In this document: positions 50,716 to 59,658 of the stretch, in pieces
Layout of the letters: every line of letters starts with the position of its first letter
Numbering within the stretch: the stretch's first letter is position 1
Assembly (NCBI GenBank): GCA_030147505.1
Contig: JASBVG010000034.1
Span: forward strand, 1 to 60,906
Length of the DNA: 60,906 nt
Source of the DNA: Tardiphaga sp.
Lineage (GTDB): Bacteria > Pseudomonadota > Alphaproteobacteria > Rhizobiales > Xanthobacteraceae
Reading direction: 5' to 3'
The notes under the pieces: model-generated
What the model was told of the DNA's origin: nothing
Database searches by the model: none
The model's input: the letters and a program-made list of their open reading frames with translations, nothing else
Translations under genes and position numbers: made by a program

Positions 50716-51537
50716 ATGACATCACGCATGCCGCCCCGAGACTGGACTGCCATTCATTGGCCCGACATCGCCAAGGGCGATCCGTCATCATGGATCGCGG
50801 TGCTGCCGCTGGCAGCGACGGAGCAGCATGGACCGCATCTGCCTCTCGGCACCGATGTGATGATCGCTAAGGCCTATCTCTCCGAGGTGCAGCGTCTGTT
50901 GCCGGCGGACATTCCGGCGACGTTCCTGCCAGTGCAACCAGTCGGCATTTCCACCGAACATCTTTCCTTCCCTGGCACGCTGACGCTGCCGACGGAGATC
51001 GCCCTCCAGACCTGGACAGCGATTGGCGAAAGCATCGCACGAGCCGGGATACAAAAGCTGCTGATGGTGACCAGCCACGGCGGCAACAGCGCGGCGATGT
51101 CTCTGGCCGCGCAGGATCTGCGTGCCGAATACGGCATGCTGGTGGCGACCACGAGCTGGGCGCGTCTCGGCACGCCGGACGGCTTGGTCACGGATGAGGA
51201 AATCCGCCACGGTATCCATGGCGGCGCCGTCGAGACCTCGATCATGCTGGCGCGCTATCCTGCGCATGTGCGCAAGGACAAGATCGCGAATTTTACGCCA
51301 TCGACCATCGCGATGGAGAAGCAGTATCGCCGGCTCTCGGCGAGCCGCCCCGCACCGTTCGCATGGCAGGCAGAAGACCTGCATGTATCCGGCGCGATCG
51401 GGGATGCCACGCAGGCGACCGCAGAGAAGGGCGAGAAACTCCTGGTCTATGGCGCAGAGGCCTTCTGCGAATTGCTCGCTGACATGCATCGCTTCGATGT
51501 GGCGATGTTTGATCGAGAGCCGGATGCCGATGCCTAG
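50716..51537 (+). CDS. Creatininase-family amidohydrolase
   Basis: 273 residues (ATG 50728 is an alternative start). Metal-binding motifs of the family: A-T-E-Q-H-G-P-H-L-P-L-G-T-D near 34-47, S-H-G-G-N-S-A-A near 117 and H-G-G-A-V-E-T-S near 173. These bind two metal ions and open cyclic or linear amides (creatinine, formamidopyrimidines, mycofactocin-type peptides). It is divergent from the ABC transporter operon across 82 bp and may process what that transporter brings in. The exact substrate is unknown. Confidence 0.88.
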   Translation: MTSRMPPRDWTAIHWPDIAKGDPSSWIAVLPLAATEQHGPHLPLGTDVMIAKAYLSEVQRLLPADIPATFLPVQPVGISTEHLSFPGTLTLPTEIALQTWTAIGESIARAGIQKLLMVTSHGGNSAAMSLAAQDLRAEYGMLVATTSWARLGTPDGLVTDEEIRHGIHGGAVETSIMLARYPAHVRKDKIANFTPSTIAMEKQYRRLSASRPAPFAWQAEDLHVSGAIGDATQATAEKGEKLLVYGAEAFCELLADMHRFDVAMFDREPDADA

Positions 51538-51667
51538 GCCCAATGTTTCACCGACGACACATTCCTGAAACCAAATAGTTCGATCGGCCTCGAACCCGAT
51601 CCTTTTAGGCTCCGACTGATGGCATGCAGGCCAATGATGGCTGCACTCAAACAGGATGGAGTTTCTC

Positions 51668-51937
51668 ATGTCTATCAAGTCCAGGATTGCTGCCGTTGCC
51701 CTTATTGCCATGACCGCCGCTGGCGCCATGGCGTCTTCGACCCAGCAGGCTCAGGCCAAGGGCCCGGGTATTGGCTTCGGTATCGCCGCCGGTCTTGCCG
51801 GTGCCGCCATCGTCGGTTCAGCGGTCGCCGCCAGCAACGGCTACTATGGTTACGGTTACGGCTATCGCTGCGGCTGGGTCCGCCAGTACGACGTGTACGG
51901 CAACTATATGGGCCGTGTCCGCACCTGCAATTACTGA
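51668..51937 (+). CDS. Small secreted Gly/Tyr-rich protein
   Basis: 89 residues. Signal peptide (A-A-V-A-L-I-A-M-T-A-A-G-A-M-A, cleavage near residue 30), a second hydrophobic Gly/Ala stretch, then Y-Y-G-Y-G-Y-G-Y-R-C-G-W-V-R-Q-Y-D and a terminal R-T-C-N-Y. Two cysteines may pair. Start 51668 has AGGATGGAG upstream. Small proteins like this are frequent in Rhizobiales and usually called hypothetical; a surface or stress role is possible. A strong terminator follows it (52009-52049). Confidence 0.75.
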   Translation: MSIKSRIAAVALIAMTAAGAMASSTQQAQAKGPGIGFGIAAGLAGAAIVGSAVAASNGYYGYGYGYRCGWVRQYDVYGNYMGRVRTCNY

Positions 51938-52008
51938 TCAGACCTGGATCGACTGACGTGGAGTTGCGTCCGGCACGGGCGCCTCATCCACCCCGTGTCG
52001 GACCATTC

Positions 52009-52049
52009 GACCCGCCCGGTTGTCCCCCCGGGCGGGTCTTCTTTTTGTG
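52009..52049 (+). terminator. Intrinsic terminator
   Basis: GACCCGCCCGG (52009-52019) pairs with CCGGGCGGGTC (52028-52038) across an 8-nt loop and is followed by TTCTTTTTGTG. It is a textbook rho-independent terminator 72 bp after the small Gly/Tyr-rich gene and the clearest terminator in the window. Confidence 0.88.
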
Positions 52050-52217
52050 TAATGGAGACGTCATAAAGCGATGTCAGATAGCAGGTGGACTGCCGTGGAG
52101 ACCCGGCTCCCGATTTGAACAATGACATTGCGACTGTGGCCGTCTCGCCCGGACGAATCGGCTGCTTCTGTGGAATATCAAGTGGCCGTTGTCGGCGACG
52201 AGTAAGGATGACGCTGG

Positions 52218-54230
52218 GTGACGAGCCTCTGGTTTTTACGAGATATTGTTGCGAAGAGCGCGTTGGCGGGCGCAGCGCTTGGGATGCTCGCTTTTGACGG
52301 TATCGCCGTAGCTGCCGACCTGCCCGTAAAGGCACGGTTGCAGCCTGCATACGACTGGAGCGGTTTCTACATCGGCACGCATATGGGCTATGGCGCCGCC
52401 GCCCAGCTCGGCGCGAACGCGAATCCGCTGCCAGCGCAGGGCGTCTTCCTGCCACCCACCTCGACCGGCCTGATCGGCGGCTTTCAGGGCGGCTACAATC
52501 GGCAGTTCGGCAACAATGTCGTGCTGGGCGTTGAAATCGATGCGAGCTTCATCAGTCCCACAGATACCGCGCGCCTTGGCACAGATCCATACCACACCAC
52601 CTTCGATTATTTCGCCACCGCGCGCGGTCGCGTGGGCTACGCTGTCGGCACATGGTTACCTTATGCGACGGCCGGCTTTGCCTGGGGCAAGACCAAGATC
52701 AATCTGCTCGACGCCGACGGCAACGTCTTCGCGGCCGAGCAGAAGGACCATATCGGCTGGACCGTCGGCGCCGGCGTCGAGACCGCGGTCGGCGGCAACT
52801 GGACCGCCAAGCTCGAATACAATTACATCGATCTTTCGCGGCAGGCCTACGGGCTCGCCACCTATGGCCTGCCCGCCGTCGATGTAGATCCCAAGATCCA
52901 TGCGGTGAAGCTCGGCCTGAACTATCGCTTGAACGACATGCCGTCCTGGCTGCCGACAACCCCGATCAAGAGCCGATCGACGCTGCCCGAGCCGACCGAT
53001 TGGAACATCCATTACCAGACGACCTTCATCGGCTCGGGCTATCCGAGCTTCAGCTCTCCCTATCAAGGCGCCAACAGCCTGTCCGGCGGTCGCCAGTTCA
53101 AGGAGACCTTCACCACCACCGCCTTCCTCGGCTGGCGCTTGTGGGACGGCGGCGAATTCTATTTCAATCCCGAGCTCGCCCAGGGGTTCGGCTTCAACGG
53201 CACGCTGGGCATTGCCGGCTTTCCCAATGGCGAAGCCCAGAAGGCCGGCGGCTCCTATCCGAAGATTCGCCCGCAGCGCTACATGTTCCGCCAGACCCTC
53301 GGCCTTGGCGGCGAGCAGGAAGACGTGCCGGACGGCCCCAACCAGCTCGCCGGCAAGCGCGACGTCGATCGCATCACGCTGACCATCGGCCGTTTCGCGG
53401 TCGGCGATTTCTTCGACGGCAATGCCTATGCGAAGGATCCCCGCGCCGACTTCATGAACTGGTCGATGTGGGCCGCTGCGGCCTATGACTTCCCGGCCGA
53501 CCTGCCCGGCTTCACCCGCGGCGGCGTGATCGAGCTGAACCGCAAGGACTGGGCGGTGCGCGCCGGCCTGTTCCAGGTGCCGTCGCAACCGAACAGCGAC
53601 ATCCTCAATTTCAATTCCGGCGGCGCGGTTGTCGAATTCGAGGAACGGCACCAGATTTTCGACCGGCCCGGCAAGGTGCGCGTCGGCGCCTTCTTCAATC
53701 GCGGCAATACCGGCAGCTATCGCGGTGCACTGGCCATCGCAGCCACCGATCCCCTGCTCGACATCAACGATGTCATGGCCTCGATCCGGCGGCCGCGGGA
53801 CAAATACGGTTTCTATCTCAATGGAGAGCAGGAAATCGCCGACGAGATCGGTCTGTTCGGCCGTGCCAGCTGGAACGACGGCCAGAACGAGATCCTGTCA
53901 TTCACGGACATCGACCGCAGCATTTCCGGCGGCCTCTCGATCAAGGGCGGGCGCTGGGGCCGCGCCGCTGACACCATCGGCATCGGCGGCGCCATCAACG
54001 GCCTGTCAGCCGCGCATCGGGACTTTCTGGCGGCCGGCGGCAACGGATTGCTGATCGGTGACGGACGGTTGAACTACAGCAACGAGCGTATTCTCGAGAC
54101 GTTTTACGCCTATGCGATCGACAAGAACCTGACCTTCACGGCGGACTACCAGTTGATCGTCAACCCCGCCTATAACGCGGACCGCGGGCCGGTCTCGATC
54201 TTTTCGGGACGTTTGCACGGGGATTTCTGA
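52218..54230 (+). CDS. Fused Omp25-like barrel plus OprB-type porin
   Basis: 670 residues from GTG 52218; the signal peptide ends at A-V-A-A-D. Residues about 45-235 form an Omp25/31-like eight-strand barrel (Y-D-W-S-G-F-Y-I-G, F-Q-G-G-Y-N-R-Q-F-G, W-T-A-K-L-E-Y-N-Y-I-D-L). After a linker (P-I-K-S-R-S-T-L-P-E-P-T-D-W) comes a carbohydrate-selective OprB-type porin of about 410 residues (W-N-I-H-Y-Q-T-T-F-I, R-Q-T-L-G-L-G, T-I-G-R-F-A-V-G-D-F-F-D). Each part is normally a separate outer-membrane protein. No stop or frameshift lies between them, so this is a true single-chain fusion, with the porin probably taking up sugars. Confidence 0.85.
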   Translation: MTSLWFLRDIVAKSALAGAALGMLAFDGIAVAADLPVKARLQPAYDWSGFYIGTHMGYGAAAQLGANANPLPAQGVFLPPTSTGLIGGFQGGYNRQFGNNVVLGVEIDASFISPTDTARLGTDPYHTTFDYFATARGRVGYAVGTWLPYATAGFAWGKTKINLLDADGNVFAAEQKDHIGWTVGAGVETAVGGNWTAKLEYNYIDLSRQAYGLATYGLPAVDVDPKIHAVKLGLNYRLNDMPSWLPTTPIKSRSTLPEPTDWNIHYQTTFIGSGYPSFSSPYQGANSLSGGRQFKETFTTTAFLGWRLWDGGEFYFNPELAQGFGFNGTLGIAGFPNGEAQKAGGSYPKIRPQRYMFRQTLGLGGEQEDVPDGPNQLAGKRDVDRITLTIGRFAVGDFFDGNAYAKDPRADFMNWSMWAAAAYDFPADLPGFTRGGVIELNRKDWAVRAGLFQVPSQPNSDILNFNSGGAVVEFEERHQIFDRPGKVRVGAFFNRGNTGSYRGALAIAATDPLLDINDVMASIRRPRDKYGFYLNGEQEIADEIGLFGRASWNDGQNEILSFTDIDRSISGGLSIKGGRWGRAADTIGIGGAINGLSAAHRDFLAAGGNGLLIGDGRLNYSNERILETFYAYAIDKNLTFTADYQLIVNPAYNADRGPVSIFSGRLHGDF

Positions 54231-54242
54231 GGCTACGAAAGC

Positions 54243-55883
54243 TCACGTCGGCGCACTTAGATCCAACGGCTGAAACGAATCCGCCTGGGCCATCGCCCAA
54301 GCATCGCGGAAGCGCCTATCGTTGGTGCCATGGATCAGCTCGTTCGGTTTCAGCTCCGGATAGAGCTGCGTAAATGACATCACATCGTTGTCCGGCGAGC
54401 GATGCGAGAAATGCATCGCGCGGATCTGCTGTGGATGCTCGAGCCCCGCAGCCGCAATCAGTTCGGCCAGCGCATGCAGCGTCGCCTCATGGAAATTCAG
54501 CACGCGATCCGTCTTCTGCGGGATCGCGAGCGCACGCGCACGTGTGGGGTCCTGCGTGGCAACACCGGTCGGGCAACGATCGGTGTGGCAGCTCAGCGAC
54601 TGGATGCAGCCGAGCGCGAACATGAAGCCGCGCGCCGAATTGCACCAGTCGGCGCCGAGCGCCATGGCGCGGGCGATGTCGAAAGCGGTGGCGATCTTGC
54701 CGGATGCGCCAATCTTGATGCGATCGCGCGCGCCGATGCCGATCAGAGCATTGTGCACGAAGTTGACGCCCTCGCGCATCGGCATGCCCAAGTGATCCAT
54801 GAATTCCAGCGGCGCCGCACCGGTACCGCCTTCCTTGCCATCGACGACGATGAAGTCGGGATAGATGCCGGTCTGCAGCATCGCCTTGCAGATGGCGAGG
54901 AACTCCCAGGGATGGCCGATACACAGCTTGAAACCGGCCGGCTTGCCGCCGGACAGGCGACGCATCGTGTCGATGAACTGCATCATCTCGACCGGCGTCG
55001 AGAACGCCTTGTGATAGGGCGGCGAGATGCAGTCCTCGCCCATCGCCACGCCGCGGATGCGTGAAATTTCCTCCGACACCTTCGCCGCCGGCAGTACGCC
55101 GCCATGGCCTGGCTTGGCGCCCTGGCTGATCTTGAGCTCGACCATCTTGATCTGGTCGAGCGAAGCACGCGCAGCGAATTTATCGGGATCGAAATTGCCG
55201 TCCTTGGTGCGACAGCCGAAATAGCCGGAGCCGACCTCCCAGATCAGATCGCCGCCTTCCTGCTCATGATAGGGGCTGACGCCGCCTTCGCCGGTGTCAT
55301 GGGCGAAGTTGCCGCGCTTCGCCCCGGCATTCAGCGCACGGATGGCGTTCTGGCTGAGCGCACCGAAGCTCATGGCGGAGATATTGAGCACCGACGCCGA
55401 GTAAGGCCGCAGGCAATCCGGCCCGCCGATAGTGATGCGAAACTGCTCGGCGGCATGCGGCTTCGGGGCGACCGAGTGGTTCATCCACTCATAGCCCTCT
55501 TCATAGACATTCTTCTGGGTGCCGAAGGGGCGCTTGTCGAGCACCATCTTGGCGCGCTGATAGACGACCGCCCGCGTATCGCGGCTGAACGGCATGCCGT
55601 CCTTCTCGCTCTCGAAGAAATACTGCCGCATCTCCGGACGGATTTCCTCGAGCAGGAAGCGGATATGCGCCGAGATCGGATAGTTGCGCAGGACCGCATG
55701 GTCCTTCTGCAGCAGGTCATGAAAGCCGAGTGCGGCGAGGCAACCGAACACAGTAGCGGGAATGACGATGAGGTGAATCAGCCGCGGGTCCAGGATGCCG
55801 ATGCCGATCAGAAACAGGGTGGCGACGCAGCAGATCGTCAGGACGATGAAGCGCGGCGTGAACGGTAGCATCACGGTTTGCAT
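54243..55883 (-). CDS. FMN-binding glutamate synthase-like protein (GltB2 domain), membrane anchored
   Basis: 546 residues from ATG 55883; an upstream start at 56024 would add 47 unlikely residues. Two hydrophobic segments at 9-60 anchor the N-terminus. The rest is the FMN-binding barrel of glutamate synthase: M-S-F-G-A-L-S-Q-N-A-I-R-A-L, G-E-G-G-V-S-P-Y-H, K-P-G-H-G-G-V-L-P-A, V-D-G-K-E-G-G-T-G-A-A-P and C-P-T-G-V-A-T-Q-D. It lacks the glutamine amidotransferase and the small-subunit partner, so it is not a full GOGAT; the reaction in such stand-alone proteins is not well defined. It ends 12 bp from the convergent porin-fusion stop. Confidence 0.85.
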   Translation of the reverse strand: MQTVMLPFTPRFIVLTICCVATLFLIGIGILDPRLIHLIVIPATVFGCLAALGFHDLLQKDHAVLRNYPISAHIRFLLEEIRPEMRQYFFESEKDGMPFSRDTRAVVYQRAKMVLDKRPFGTQKNVYEEGYEWMNHSVAPKPHAAEQFRITIGGPDCLRPYSASVLNISAMSFGALSQNAIRALNAGAKRGNFAHDTGEGGVSPYHEQEGGDLIWEVGSGYFGCRTKDGNFDPDKFAARASLDQIKMVELKISQGAKPGHGGVLPAAKVSEEISRIRGVAMGEDCISPPYHKAFSTPVEMMQFIDTMRRLSGGKPAGFKLCIGHPWEFLAICKAMLQTGIYPDFIVVDGKEGGTGAAPLEFMDHLGMPMREGVNFVHNALIGIGARDRIKIGASGKIATAFDIARAMALGADWCNSARGFMFALGCIQSLSCHTDRCPTGVATQDPTRARALAIPQKTDRVLNFHEATLHALAELIAAAGLEHPQQIRAMHFSHRSPDNDVMSFTQLYPELKPNELIHGTNDRRFRDAWAMAQADSFQPLDLSAPT

Positions 55884-56020
55884 GGACCTGCTCGCAGATG
55901 GTGGGCGTTCAGCCTTATGAAGTTCGGATGACGCGGAGATCACAAACGGACGCCAGTGCTGGCGCCCGACGACACAGCCTAGCGCATCAGGCCTGCTGAA
56001 GTCTTGCCGTGCCAGAAACG

Positions 56021-56050
56021 GCAAAACCCGCGCCGAAGCACGGGTTTTGC
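56021..56050. terminator. Hairpin terminator after the ferredoxin reductase gene
   Basis: GCAAAACCCG (56021-56030) and CGGGTTTTGC (56041-56050), perfect 10-bp arms. On the minus strand the TTTT falls in the 3' arm, giving a plausible terminator for the ferredoxin reductase gene, 27 bp after its stop. A second hairpin (TTGCCGT...ACGGCAA, 56004-56024) adjoins it. Confidence 0.6.
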
Positions 56051-56076
56051 AATGCGGTGGATCGCGATGCCGGCAA

Positions 56077-56850
56077 TTAGCGCTCGACGAAGGCCTTCTC
56101 GATCACGAAATGGCCGGGCTTGTTGCCGGCACCTTCGATGAAATTGCGCTTCTCGAACATGACCTTCAGATCTTCGAGCATCGCCGGGCTGCCGCACAGC
56201 ATGACGCGGTCGGTCGTGATGTCCAGCGGGCCCTGACCGATGTCCTTGAAGATCTGGCCGGACTCGATCAGGTCGGTGATGCGTCCCCGATTGCGGAACG
56301 GCTCGCGGGTGACCGTCGGGTAATAGGTGAACTTGTCCTTCATCAGCTCGCCGAACAGCTCGTCCTTCTGCAGCCGCTCGACCAGGCGCTCGCCATAGGC
56401 CAGTTCGGAGACCTGCCGGCAGCCATGCACCAGCACGACCTGCTCGTACTGGTCATAGACTTCGGGATCCTTGATCAGGCTGGCAAAGGGCGCGAGACCG
56501 GTGCCCGTGGACAGCATCAAGAGGCGCTTGCCCGGCAGCAGGCTGTCGGTGACCAGTGTGCCCACCGCCTTGCGGCCGACCAGGATGGTGTCGCCTTCCT
56601 TGATCTTCTGCAGGCGCGAGGTCAGCGGACCGTCCGGCACCTTGATGCTGAAGAATTCGAGTTCTTCCTCGTGATTGGCGCTGGCCATGGAATAGGCGCG
56701 CAGCAGCGGCTTGCCGTCGACTTCGAGGCCGATCATGGCGAACTGGCCGTTCTGGAAACGGAACGAGGTGTCGCGGGTGGCGCGGAAGGAGAACAGCGTG
56801 TCGGTCCAGTGCTGGACGGAGGTCACGGTTTCACGGTGAAAGGCGCTCAT
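56077..56850 (-). CDS. fpr: Ferredoxin--NADP+ reductase
   Basis: 257 residues, the bacterial subclass I enzyme. FAD motif L-R-A-Y-S-M-A-S near 49-56, NADP(H) site L-S-T-G-T-G-L-A-P-F-A-S near 116, M-L-C-G-S-P-A-M near 218, and the C-terminal tail F-V-I-E-K-A-F-V-E-R typical of this group. It passes electrons between NADPH and ferredoxin or flavodoxin for Fe-S biogenesis, redox stress or nitrogen metabolism. It has its own terminator and is not tightly linked to the glutamate synthase-like gene. Confidence 0.95.
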   Translation of the reverse strand: MSAFHRETVTSVQHWTDTLFSFRATRDTSFRFQNGQFAMIGLEVDGKPLLRAYSMASANHEEELEFFSIKVPDGPLTSRLQKIKEGDTILVGRKAVGTLVTDSLLPGKRLLMLSTGTGLAPFASLIKDPEVYDQYEQVVLVHGCRQVSELAYGERLVERLQKDELFGELMKDKFTYYPTVTREPFRNRGRITDLIESGQIFKDIGQGPLDITTDRVMLCGSPAMLEDLKVMFEKRNFIEGAGNKPGHFVIEKAFVER

Positions 56851-57215
56851 GGGATATGATTTTCCGGTGCGGGCTTAGCTTAGAACGATTACATTCCGAG
56901 CCGCGTCAGATGCTGAGAAGCCCTTGCGGCACTTGGCTAATTCGGTTTCTCGCAGATGCGAGTGACATCTATTCAAAGACGCCTTGAAGTGCAATTGCGG
57001 ATTGAATGGGGCGGGTCACAAATTTGCAAATCAGGTTACCGGCCGGCAAGGGTCAGATTTGATCTGGGACATTTAATTTCTCCAAACTTCCGTTTCGTGA
57101 CCGATCCTTGCCAGCAGGCCAATGCTGGATTGGCCACTCCGGTTCCGGTAATTTCGGCCTCCTTCGGGAGTCGCAACGGGCGGCTTCCGCGTTCAATCAC
57201 CGGCGCAAGGCCCTG
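56851..57215. other. 365-bp intergenic region between fpr and the ATP-grasp gene
   Basis: No gene is seen. It holds the fpr promoter at its left side and that of the ATP-grasp/FolC-like pair at its right. CTCGCA-GA-TGCGAG (56949-56962) is a perfect short inverted repeat that could bind a regulator. The part from 57030 on is less GC-rich. No clear promoter box can be called. Confidence 0.45.
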
Positions 57216-58223
57216 ATGACCCCATTTCGCGCCATTCGTGCCGGCAAGCCGGCTTATTACCCCGACCAGACGATCTATGCGGAATATGCCGCAAGCGCGC
57301 TGGGGCTGGACTTTGCCGAACGCGATGGCGGCACCGGCCTGATCTTCCAAGTGTCCGGCGCGGGGAAACGCGCCGCCTTCGGCGCCGGGCGTGGCTCGTT
57401 CTTTCCGCAGAACACGGCAACGGCGGCGACGCTGGCCAATGACAAGCACATGGCGAATGTTCTGATGGCCCACGCGGACATCGCGACGCTGGGTGGCGAT
57501 TATTTCTTCCTGCACGACCGGCACCGCGCCCATCGCGCGCCCGGCCATGAGCGCGAGGATGCCCGCACGCTGTTTCGCAGCTTTGGCGGCACCGCCTTCG
57601 TGAAGCCGCTGAACGGTTCGCGCGGCGATTTCGCGCAAAGCGTTTCGGGGGACGCCGCTTTCACTGACTATCTCGACAAAGTCGCCGCGCATTACGACGC
57701 CATCATCGTGCAGCGCGTGGTCACCGGGCAGGAATATCGCATCTTCGTGCTCGACAACGACATCGTCTACAGCGCCCGCAAGCTGCCGCCTGTCGTCATC
57801 GGCGATGGCACGCGCTCGCTGCGCGACTTACTGTCAGCGCACGAGACGACACTGAGCAGCCACGGCATCTCGTCCGCATTGGCGAAGGAGCCAGACACCA
57901 AACTCGATACGGTGCCAGCCGAAGGCGAACGCTTCGCGCTCACCGGCCGCATGAATCGCAGTGCCGGCGGCACCATGGAATTTGCAGAGCCGGCCGAAGC
58001 GGCCGCTGCCTTTGCGACGGCGCGCGGCGCTCTCAGGGCGCTCGGCCTGCGCGCCGGTGCGGTCGATCTGTTCACGGACATCGATGGCGATCCATCGGCC
58101 TTGCGCGTCATCGAGGTCAATGCCAATCCCTCGATCCGCTTTCTCGAAGACGCCGACCGCGCGGACCTGATCCTGCGCATCTGGCGCCACACCTTCACCT
58201 CGCTCGGGCTGATCGATGTTTAA
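57216..58223 (+). CDS. ATP-grasp ligase, cyanophycin-synthetase-like
   Basis: 335 residues from ATG 57216 (an earlier start at 57108 is possible). ATP-grasp features: F-V-K-P-L-N-G-S-R-G near 128, E-Y-R-I-F-V-L-D-N-D-I-V-Y near 175 and V-V-I-G-D-G-T-R-S-L-R-D-L-L near 195, a pattern seen in the ATP-grasp half of cyanophycin synthetases and in GshF-like enzymes; metal ligands E-V-N-A-N-P-S-I lie near 307. It joins an amino group to a carboxylate through an acyl-phosphate. Its stop overlaps the FolC-like gene by 8 bp. Possible product: a small peptide or amino-acid conjugate not identifiable from the sequence. Confidence 0.72.
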   Translation: MTPFRAIRAGKPAYYPDQTIYAEYAASALGLDFAERDGGTGLIFQVSGAGKRAAFGAGRGSFFPQNTATAATLANDKHMANVLMAHADIATLGGDYFFLHDRHRAHRAPGHEREDARTLFRSFGGTAFVKPLNGSRGDFAQSVSGDAAFTDYLDKVAAHYDAIIVQRVVTGQEYRIFVLDNDIVYSARKLPPVVIGDGTRSLRDLLSAHETTLSSHGISSALAKEPDTKLDTVPAEGERFALTGRMNRSAGGTMEFAEPAEAAAAFATARGALRALGLRAGAVDLFTDIDGDPSALRVIEVNANPSIRFLEDADRADLILRIWRHTFTSLGLIDV

Positions 58224-59538
58224 CCTGCCCAAATACGGCACCGGCGGCATCGGCCTCGCGCGCCTCGCGCTGCTGCTCGATGCGCTCTCCATCGATCGCG
58301 CGCGGCTGCAGCGGCATTCGCTCGTCATCACCGGTTCCAACGGCAAGGGCTCCACCGCCGCTTTCTGCGCCTCCATCGGCCGCGCCTTCGGCCTGCGCAC
58401 GGGGTTGTTCACCTCGCCGCATCTGTATCGCTTCAACGAGCGCTTCCAGATCGACGGCGAGCCTGTCGACGACGAATTGCTCGAGGCCCTGGTGCTGCGT
58501 GTCGCCACGGCGATCGCCGATCTCGAACATCACGGCGTGCACGAAACCTTCGGCGCTTTCGAAGCGCAATTCGCGCTGGCCTGCCTGTATTTCCAGGAGA
58601 CCGGCTGCGACCTTGCCGTCTTCGAAGCTGGCATCGGCGGCCGCTACGATCCCGTGCGGCTGATCGGCGCCACGCTCACTTGCGTCACCTCCGTCGATCT
58701 CGAACACACCGCACTGCTCGGCAATTCGCTCAACCTGATCGCCTCCGACAAGAGCGATGCCTGCGCCAGCTATGGCACCGTGATCTATGGCGAGAACTGC
58801 CTGCCGCTGCGCTCGCATCTCGCCGAATATAATCGCAACCGGCACGTGACGGGCCTGCATGTGGGCGAAGGCATCGTCATCAATAATGTGGTGACCTCGG
58901 CCAAGGCGCAGAATTTCAACTGCCGCGTCGGTGAGACCATTTTGCGCGGCCTCGAGATCGCGCTGCACGGCGAATTCCAGCTCAACAATGCCGCCATCGC
59001 CGCGGCGCTGTTCCTGCTTTGGATGCAGCGCATGCATCCGGGTGCCGAAGCCACGCAGATCGACCAGGCCATCCGCACCGGCCTGCGCGAGACCGCATGG
59101 CCCGGCCGTCTCGAAGTGATCCAGCGCGATCCGCTCACGGTGATCGATGTCGGCCACACGCCGGACGGCGTGATGCAGGCGCTGCGCGGGCTGCATGCGG
59201 TGCATGGCAAGGACGACTGGCTGCTGGTGCTCGGCGTTTCCGCCGACAAGAATGTGGAAGAGATCGCGCGGCATCTGGCGCCGCATTTCGGCGCCATCGT
59301 CTGCACCCGCGCCCACCACAAGGGCGCCGATGCCCGCGTGGTCGGTGCCGCCGCGCGAAAGGCTCATGCCACCGCGCGCATCCATGTCGCCAATGCGATG
59401 GAGGATGCTGTGCGGCTCAGCCAGCAACTGGCGCGCACCGTGCCGCGGAAAATCTATGTCGCAGGCGGTCTGTTCGTCGCCATCGAATATGCGACGGTGC
59501 TGCGCGGCGGCAAGGCGGAAGAGCTGCAGTTTTTCTGA
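58216..59538 (+). CDS. FolC/Mur-ligase-like amide ligase
   Basis: 440 residues. P-loop I-T-G-S-N-G-K-G-S-T near 38-47, F-T-S-P-H-L-Y-R-F-N-E-R-F near 73, E-A-G-I-G-G-R-Y-D-P near 137 and the C-terminal Mur-type domain with V-I-D-V-G-H-T-P-D-G-V near 309. It looks like folylpolyglutamate synthase, but the true folC is expected elsewhere (usually near trpBA/accD). Coupling to an ATP-grasp gene by an 8-bp overlap suggests a dedicated two-enzyme pathway, like a split cyanophycin synthetase. Alternatively it is the organism's only FolC with an unusual partner. Confidence 0.75.
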   Translation: MFNLPKYGTGGIGLARLALLLDALSIDRARLQRHSLVITGSNGKGSTAAFCASIGRAFGLRTGLFTSPHLYRFNERFQIDGEPVDDELLEALVLRVATAIADLEHHGVHETFGAFEAQFALACLYFQETGCDLAVFEAGIGGRYDPVRLIGATLTCVTSVDLEHTALLGNSLNLIASDKSDACASYGTVIYGENCLPLRSHLAEYNRNRHVTGLHVGEGIVINNVVTSAKAQNFNCRVGETILRGLEIALHGEFQLNNAAIAAALFLLWMQRMHPGAEATQIDQAIRTGLRETAWPGRLEVIQRDPLTVIDVGHTPDGVMQALRGLHAVHGKDDWLLVLGVSADKNVEEIARHLAPHFGAIVCTRAHHKGADARVVGAAARKAHATARIHVANAMEDAVRLSQQLARTVPRKIYVAGGLFVAIEYATVLRGGKAEELQFF

Positions 59539-59658
59539 GTCGCCACAAACTCGTCGATCCGGAGCGCGCGCCCCGGAATGACGCTGGGTGTGGCGCATTG
59601 CCCATCGCCCTCATGCCGCGTAGCCTGCCCGCCAACAAACGAACAACGGGAGGCTTAT

